Shown here: in pieces, positions 7,922 to 11,971 of the stretch
Layout: every line of letters starts with the position of its first letter
Numbering within the stretch: position 1 is the stretch's first letter
Source of the DNA: CAZIPZ01 sp964541075
Lineage (GTDB): Bacteria > Acidobacteriota > Terriglobia > 20CM-2-55-15
Assembly (NCBI GenBank): GCA_964541075.1
Contig: CAZIPZ010000119.1
Location: forward strand, 1-11,971
DNA length: 11,971 nt
Reading direction: 5' to 3'
Translations under genes and position numbers: made by a program
The notes under the pieces: generated by a model
Databases searched by the model: none
Seen by the model: only the letters and a program-made list of their open reading frames with translations
Told to the model about the DNA's origin: nothing

Positions 7922-9762
7922 CGGGCACATTCCTTTGGCGCCTCGCGGTAAATGAGCGTCGGCCGGCCTCGAACTTCAGTCCGTTGCCTATGGCAGTCGG
8001 CGCAAAACACAGCGCGATGCCTTCCGTCGAGCGGGTACGCGGTATCGTTATGATCGAACACAGCTGGCTTCCATGCGACCGGCTGGTGGCAAGTGGCGCA
8101 GTCCGCGCCGCCGGGCCGTTTTGAAAACTGGGCGGCATGGATGTCCTCGTGACACGAGGAACATGTCTGGGGCGTGTCGCGGAACGACAATGGTTTCCCA
8201 AACCCGACTTGCTGTGAATGGCACCCTGTGCAGCTTGCTGTGCGGTGCTGACCTAACAAAGGGAATTTTGTAATGCTGTGGTCGAAAGGCTTCGATGGCT
8301 TCCAAGCGCGATCCGTATGGCAGATTTCGCAGGTTTTCCCTTTTTCGGCGAAACCATGCGGATCGCTGTGGCAGCTTGCGCAGATCACGTCAGCAAACCG
8401 ATACCGGTGTGCATCCTGCCCGCGATCGCGCGTGTGACAGTCCACACATGCAATCGCCCCATGCGCGCCGGCGAGGGCAAAGCGGGCCTCACTATGCCGC
8501 GCCAGCGTAAAGGTCGAAGGAGAGAACCCTTCGACCTTGTGGCAAGATTCGCACTTATCCGAATACCTTTGTTTGAACTGACCGGCATGCACATCCCGAT
8601 GACAGTTCACGCACGATTGGGCCTGCGGATAGTAGCTCGTGGCTTCGCCCTTGGACGGATGGCATTTCTCACACGACACAGCAGCATGCTTTCCGAGTAA
8701 TGGATAGCGCGATCGCGAATGCGAGACGGCGGTGAAGGTGGTCGGCTTGAAGCCATTCACATTGTGGCAGCTAACGCAGTCTCCGCGGTCCCTCAGGTGC
8801 GCAAACTGCCCGGCGTGCTTATCCGTGTGACAATCTGTGCATCGGCCGTTCGCTATCGTGTCATTGAAGTTGGACGTCGTATGGCACGACCGGCACTGCA
8901 GGCCGGTGTGACGTCCAATCAACGGATAGGCGGTTCTGCCGTGATCGAAATTCGCACTGAGCGCAGCGGTGCTCGTTTTCCACCCGTTCGTGGTGTGACA
9001 TTGGGAACACGGAGCCAGGAAAGCTCCAGCATGAGGATCTCGATGGCATGATGCACAGGTTGAGAAAGCAACATCTCTATACCGGGTCACCGCACCAGAT
9101 TGGGCCGGAATATGGCAGCGCTCGCATGCGACGGAAGTATGCAGGCCCGTCAGAGGAAATCGAGTAGTTCGATGATTGAATTTCGATACAGCTTTCCATG
9201 AATCCTGCGAGTGGCAGGTCGTGCATGTGGCGCCGAGCTGCCCTCTATGAGTGTCCTGGTGACATGCAAGACATGCGGTCTTCAGACCGAGGAATGATTG
9301 GGTCTTGTGGCACTGACCGCATTGCAGCAAACTGTGCTTTCCCTCCAGCCGGTGTCCGGTCTCGGCATGATCGAAGCTTGCCTGCGATACCGGCCAACGA
9401 ATCAATGCGGCATCCCGGCCGGCATGCTCTGCATGACATCGGGCGCAGCCCGTATCCCCCTTCGTTCGGTCCACGATTCGGGCGTGATATCCCCTGTTGC
9501 TTTGCACACGTTCTGCGATGTCGGCATGACAAGATGAACACTTCAATTGCGCCCGTCCTGAACCGAGCGAATGACACTTGACGCATTGAAGCGTTCCTTC
9601 AAGACCGCTGTGCCCCTTTGATAACGGCCCAGGCGACAGTTGAGCGAAAGCCGCTGCCGCGTGCAGGAAAAGCAGCAAGAAGGCACACGCGAGCCTCGAC
9701 GAAATTTGTTTTCGGGAGAATGCAGCCAAGCTGAATACTTCCCCGAATTGCTGCCAGACCAT
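7912..9762 (-). CDS. Secreted 23-haem c-type cytochrome
   Basis: The 616-residue product has a long N-region, a hydrophobic signal core (about 25-40, cleavage likely after AFA at 40) and 23 CxxCH motifs from C60 to the C-terminus. Its units resemble those of the next gene, with F(D/N)H, (F/Y)PL-x-G-x-H and W-KP. They are less regular and carry an extra conserved D-x-H-AG-x-F after many haem motifs (at 241-247, 314-320, 390-396). Most hemes thus have a candidate distal histidine. The last five residues are CARCH, so the axial histidine of the final haem is the C-terminal residue. It is the first gene of the run. TAGGAAG lies just before the ATG at 9762, supporting that start. It should be exported by Sec and receive haem in the periplasm, and it may relay electrons to or from the 31-haem partner. 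Confidence 0.92.
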   Translation of the reverse strand: MVWQQFGEVFSLAAFSRKQISSRLACAFLLLFLHAAAAFAQLSPGPLSKGHSGLEGTLQCVKCHSLGSGRAQLKCSSCHADIAERVQSNRGYHARIVDRTKGDTGCARCHAEHAGRDAALIRWPVSQASFDHAETGHRLEGKHSLLQCGQCHKTQSFLGLKTACLACHQDTHRGQLGATCTTCHSQDSWKAVSKFNHRTTRFPLTGLHTSVACERCHIPAQSGAVTRYRDVAFSTCASCHRDPHAGAFLAPCSQCHTTNGWKTSTAALSANFDHGRTAYPLIGRHTGLQCRSCHTTSNFNDTIANGRCTDCHTDKHAGQFAHLRDRGDCVSCHNVNGFKPTTFTAVSHSRSRYPLLGKHAAVSCEKCHPSKGEATSYYPQAQSCVNCHRDVHAGQFKQRYSDKCESCHKVEGFSPSTFTLARHSEARFALAGAHGAIACVDCHTRDRGQDAHRYRFADVICASCHSDPHGFAEKGKTCEICHTDRAWKPSKPFDHSITKFPLLGQHRTASCTGCHSQQVGFGKPLSFRDTPQTCSSCHEDIHAAQFSKRPGGADCATCHQPVAWKPAVFDHNDTAYPLDGRHRAVFCADCHRQRTEVRGRPTLIYREAPKECARCH

Positions 9763-9877
9763 GGCTTCCTACTTCACGCTCAGTTCTTGGTGAAAAAACT
9801 GAAATCCCTTTCCTCTCTCGCATGCGTTTGTAGCAGCAGTCCACGTTGACGCATTGTCATTGCTCAGCGTGCCGCCA

Positions 9878-9888
9878 GACATAATGTC
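9878..9888. promoter_or_regulatory. Short palindrome upstream of the cytochrome operon, possible operator
   Basis: GACATAATGTC is a perfect inverted repeat with 5-bp arms, about 116 bp before the first cytochrome start codon. A site this short can arise by chance. I could not identify a convincing -35/-10 pair nearby, so a regulatory role is only a suggestion. Confidence 0.2.
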
Positions 9889-10600
9889 CAACTATTGGGT
9901 TGCTTGGACTTCATTGGGGCGGCGAAGACGTTGCAATAGAGGCGCCAATTCAGGTTGGGGTTATTAGTTCGGAAACCTACAGCCAAAAACGTTCAGCGTG
10001 TTGGCTTTGGCTCAAGGTCATGCCTGTCGCATTCGCAAACGTTCCATGAAGTTGGTGGTGCGAAGTCAACACTACGGCAATCTCCCGGGAAGGCTCTGCA
10101 CATTAATGCGTACGTTATAACGGTTTTCTAACTGAAGGCGCGGTCTAAGCTCTGAACGAATTGAAACGAATATAACAGCATCGCCCTCTCGACCTATTCA
10201 CATGTTCTATGACCGTGCGTGTTTCGTTGATTTTTGGAAAAGTCATAGACCGTTACCTACAGTTGCTCAAAGCGAGCTTTGTGCGAGTTGGACAAAGTTC
10301 CAGAGTTAGGCGCTGCGGATCATGGAAAATTTTCAGCATCGGCAGATACCACCCACCGTCAAGGTTTTGCATGCATCGGAAGTTATGGCGCCAGGAATTC
10401 GAAGCGACCTTACGGCCCCGGGTGTGTGTAACGCGAGGGTCGCGACTGCGATTTACTGGCGTGAAACCGTTTTCCATGGAGCAGGAAGCGGCAAAGTTGT
10501 CCGGCAACATGAGTCAGTGTAGAACGTGCCGAAGACCGCAGCGGAACATATTCTGAGAGAGCCAATGGTCCAGGTGGTCAGTCAATCGTCCGTGGGAACG
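9889..10600. other. Stretch without a recognisable gene
   Basis: I find no convincing gene here. The open frames on both strands are short, lack ribosome binding sites and give compositionally odd peptides. One imperfect hairpin, AGCCAA at 9981-9986 pairing with TTGGCT at 10001-10006, has no T-run on either side and is not a clear terminator. The promoter of the leftward operon should lie between 9763 and roughly 9950. Confidence 0.5.
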
Positions 10601-10620
10601 ACTCCGGTTCTGTCCGAAGC

Positions 10621-11029
10621 GCCCCAACGGCAACATTGGCGGCATTGATCTTGGGCGGGATCATTGACAAAGAAAAGAATGGTTCTTTTTCGCTAACGGC
10701 GGCGTTGACGCGAATTGGCAGGGTGCAACCGACGGGTTCATAGGGAACGTCGTTGTAAATGGAATAATGGCCAGAGAACGCACCTCGGGATTGTTCCATT
10801 TGCTGGGACCACCTCGACCAACGATTCCACTCTGAGTGCATGGCAAAGCATCCTGGAGCCAACACCAGTCGCGATGCTCAATCTAAATGCAAACGAATCC
10901 AAATTCTCTGCAGACCATGGCCGCGGCACCTTCGTTCTCATTAGTGATGATCGAAAGAACCGATCGCCCTGCAAGCTCACCGTACTGGCCGGCAAGTTTC
11001 CCAATGGCAATATTGAACACAGCACCTAA
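10621..11029 (+). pseudogene. Degraded reading frame, family not identified
   Basis: Two plus-strand frames join into a protein-like text. One frame carries NGNIGGIDLG, then a TGA stop at 10665-10667, then FANGGVDANWQGATDGF and VVVNGI up to RTSG at about 10790. The next residues make sense only after a one-base shift, as IVPFAGTTSTNDSTLSAWQSI and onward. Low-complexity Gly/Asn/Thr-rich beta text of this sort is typical of secreted surface proteins. The stop plus frameshift suggests a decayed gene. No ribosome binding site or full-length product remains and I do not recognise the family. It may also be chance open reading. Confidence 0.28.
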
Positions 11030-11225
11030 AAGCCATCTGTGACCACCAAAGGAAAAAGAAAATATTGAAATCTCCGTTGCTGGAGCCTTCGCGTTGTGTA
11101 GTTGGAGTCGCTATTACAGCGTTATACGTGAGCTATTGAGCTATATCACGACCGGCTCTTAGATGATTCTTAGATCGGTGAGGTTCCCCGAACCAAAGGA
11201 TGTGGTAACTGTTGGAAAAACAAAA

Positions 11226-11267
11226 TGGGCGCGACCGGGATCGAACCGATGACCTCTACCGTGTCAA
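11226..11267 (-). tRNA. 3' half of tRNA-Val(GAC): attachment-site remnant
   Basis: Read on the minus strand this gives the anticodon loop TTGACAC (anticodon GAC), the 3' anticodon stem GGTAG, variable region AGGTC, a complete T arm (ATCGG, TTCGATC, CCGGT), the 3' acceptor strand CGCGCCC and discriminator A. The 5' half is missing: CTACC, which must precede the loop, is replaced by CGAAA, and no matching GGGCGCG occurs in the bases further upstream. The break therefore falls at the anticodon loop, a usual crossover point for tRNA-targeting tyrosine integrases. It cannot make a functional tRNA. The 3' CCA is not encoded. Confidence 0.85.
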
Positions 11268-11353
11268 TTTCGGCGGGGTGATAGATGTTGTTGATTCGTC
11301 TTCGTTCTTCCTGTGCGGTCGTGTCCTGCTTTGTCCGGTTCTCGGCAGTTAAT

Positions 11354-11386
11354 GTTCCCAAATTGTTCCCAAGTTTCTGTTGGGAA
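11354..11386. repeat. GTTCCCAA direct repeats plus inverted copy beside the tRNA scar
   Basis: GTTCCCAA occurs at 11354-11361 and again at 11365-11372, and TTGGGAA at 11380-11386 is inverted to the second copy, with a 7-nt loop. There is no T-run, so it is not a normal terminator. Beside an attachment site, short repeated elements could be integrase arm-type sites, but this is a guess. Confidence 0.3.
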
Positions 11387-11415
11387 AAACCGGTGGGAAT
11401 GCCCCGAACTGGATG

Positions 11416-11444
11416 TTGCAAATCGGCGAATCTTCCGCTAGCGT
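11416..11444 (+). promoter_or_regulatory. Weak candidate promoter for the toxin-antitoxin pair
   Basis: TTGCAA at 11416-11421 and TAGCGT at 11439-11444 are 17 bp apart. Transcription would begin only a few bases before the antitoxin ATG at 11453, which has no clear ribosome binding site, so the message could be nearly leaderless. The -10 match is poor. Confidence 0.22.
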
Positions 11445-11452
11445 GAAACACA

Positions 11453-11671
11453 ATGATTGATCGCATCACAATTGACCCGAAGGTTTGCGAAGGACGTCCG
11501 ACCATCCGTGGGTTGCGGATTACCGTGGACTTTGTCCTGAAGCTTCTCGGCGACGGAATGGACGCAGGTCAAATCGTTCTGGCCTATCCGGAACTTGAAC
11601 GCGAAGACGTTCTTCAAGCCGCGAAGTACGGGGCGTGGCTTGCCAGCGAGAAAACGTCCTCTGTTCGATGA
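11453..11671 (+). CDS. DUF433-family antitoxin
   Basis: This 72-residue protein carries the DUF433 signature: ITIDPKVCEGRPTIRGLRITV near the N-terminus, then a helix-turn-helix-like part with AYPELEREDVLQAAKYGAWL. DUF433 proteins are small winged-helix or HTH DNA-binding antitoxins that are usually encoded just before a PIN-like nuclease toxin. Here the stop codon overlaps the next start as ATGA, the expected arrangement. The antitoxin probably both neutralises the toxin and represses its own promoter (family inference). No strong ribosome binding site precedes the ATG, although the family match begins right at this start. The pair sits just outside the tRNA-Val scar, consistent with mobile DNA. 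Confidence 0.88.
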   Translation: MIDRITIDPKVCEGRPTIRGLRITVDFVLKLLGDGMDAGQIVLAYPELEREDVLQAAKYGAWLASEKTSSVR

Positions 11672-11971
11672 GGTTGCTTGCCGACCTGCACATTTCTCCA
11701 CTGACAGTTACCTTTCTGGCATCTCTCGGGCATGATGTCGTCCGTGTGAACGATGTTCTTCTGCCAAATGCACCCGACGACGTGATCGTCGCGTATGCCA
11801 GGCACGATTCCCGGATTATTCTCACCCAGGATTTGGACTTTTCTCGTTTGATCGCTTTCAGTGGTCAAGTGACTCCGTCATTGATTTGTTTACGGCTGGA
11901 GTCCTCTCGGGTTGAGCTCGTGAACTCTGTCCTGGCGGAAGTCCTTCCAATTCTGGAAACCGAAGGCTTAG
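11668..11971 (+). CDS. DUF5615 PIN-like toxin (3' end beyond window)
   Basis: The visible 101 residues start MRLLADLHISP and contain GHDVVRVNDV, APDDVIVAYA and ILTQDLDF, matching the DUF5615 PIN-like fold. Acidic residues D6, D37/D38 and D55/D57 are at the positions that in PIN-type nucleases bind metal for RNA cleavage. The frame is still open at the window end; family members are usually about 110-120 residues, so only a short C-terminal part is missing. It begins inside the antitoxin stop codon (ATGA), indicating coupled translation. RNase activity is inferred from the family, and some DUF5615 members have not been shown to be active toxins. Confidence 0.85.
   Translation, partial: MRLLADLHISPLTVTFLASLGHDVVRVNDVLLPNAPDDVIVAYARHDSRIILTQDLDFSRLIAFSGQVTPSLICLRLESSRVELVNSVLAEVLPILETEGL

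Larger units (their letters stand above)
11170..11450 (-). pseudogene. Possible C-terminal tail of a lost integrase
   Basis: On the minus strand an open frame runs leftward from the antitoxin region, with KLGNNLGTLTAENRTKQ and a Glu/Arg-rich stretch, then reads through the tRNA-Val fragment as VEVIGSIPVAP. Tyrosine integrases of elements inserted in tRNA genes often have tails that run into the attachment site in this way. There is no catalytic core here and the antitoxin gene occupies the place where the rest would be. This is suggestive only. Confidence 0.2.

Noticed and set aside
7340..7951. 203-residue plus-strand open frame opposite the cytochrome gene
   Set aside because: It is a shadow of the repeated cytochrome coding strand and has no independent gene signals.
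10209..10556. 115-residue plus-strand open frame and the opposing minus-strand frame at 10253-10510
   Set aside because: Neither has a ribosome binding site or recognisable motif, and the composition is Arg/Cys/Ser-heavy as in chance frames.
11226..11500. Intact tRNA gene, or tRNA interrupted in the anticodon loop by a group I intron
   Set aside because: No 5' half with GGGCGCG and CTACC was found within the following ~250 bp, and the toxin-antitoxin genes begin there.

Overview
The window looks like a chromosomal segment from a moderately GC-rich, Gram-negative soil- or sediment-type bacterium. The style of the secreted and multihaem proteins suggests Acidobacteriota or a near relative. That placement is inferred from protein style and is not proven by any marker gene.

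Bases 246-9762 hold one tight, seven-gene, minus-strand run that reads as a trans-envelope electron-transfer system. In transcription order it encodes: (1) a 616-residue secreted cytochrome c with 23 CxxCH motifs; (2) a ~788-residue secreted cytochrome c with 31 CxxCH motifs, mostly built from eight 73-74-residue modules; (3) a ~548-residue predicted outer-membrane beta-barrel with a small N-terminal domain; (4) a 248-residue probably exported protein of unknown function; (5) a 300-residue membrane protein with two H-x13-H pairs, as in ferric-reductase / NADPH-oxidase type di-haem cytochromes b; (6) a 474-residue membrane-anchored flavoprotein with a zinc-ribbon-like motif, two ferredoxin clusters and a thioredoxin-reductase-like FAD/NAD(P)H module; (7) a membrane-anchored TPR protein. 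Adjacent genes overlap or lie 4-13 nt apart, so they are probably co-transcribed and partly translationally coupled. The simplest model is NAD(P)H to FAD/Fe-S (6), to di-haem cytochrome b (5), to the multihaem chains (1, 2), and across the outer membrane with the barrel (3) as the pore. The TPR protein and gene 4 would be assembly or accessory factors. The direction of electron flow cannot be read from sequence.

The left edge (1-105) is the 5' end of an IS3-family insertion sequence reading off the window. The right side (9763-11225) has no convincing intact gene, only a degraded plus-strand reading frame near 10.6-11.0 kb.

At 11226-11267 lies the 3' half of a tRNA-Val(GAC) gene, minus strand, cut off exactly in the anticodon loop. 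This is the typical scar of a tRNA-targeting integrative element. By its polarity the element lies to the right and the cytochrome operon on the host side. To the right of the scar is a DUF433 / DUF5615 (PIN-like) toxin-antitoxin pair, whose toxin gene runs off the window end.
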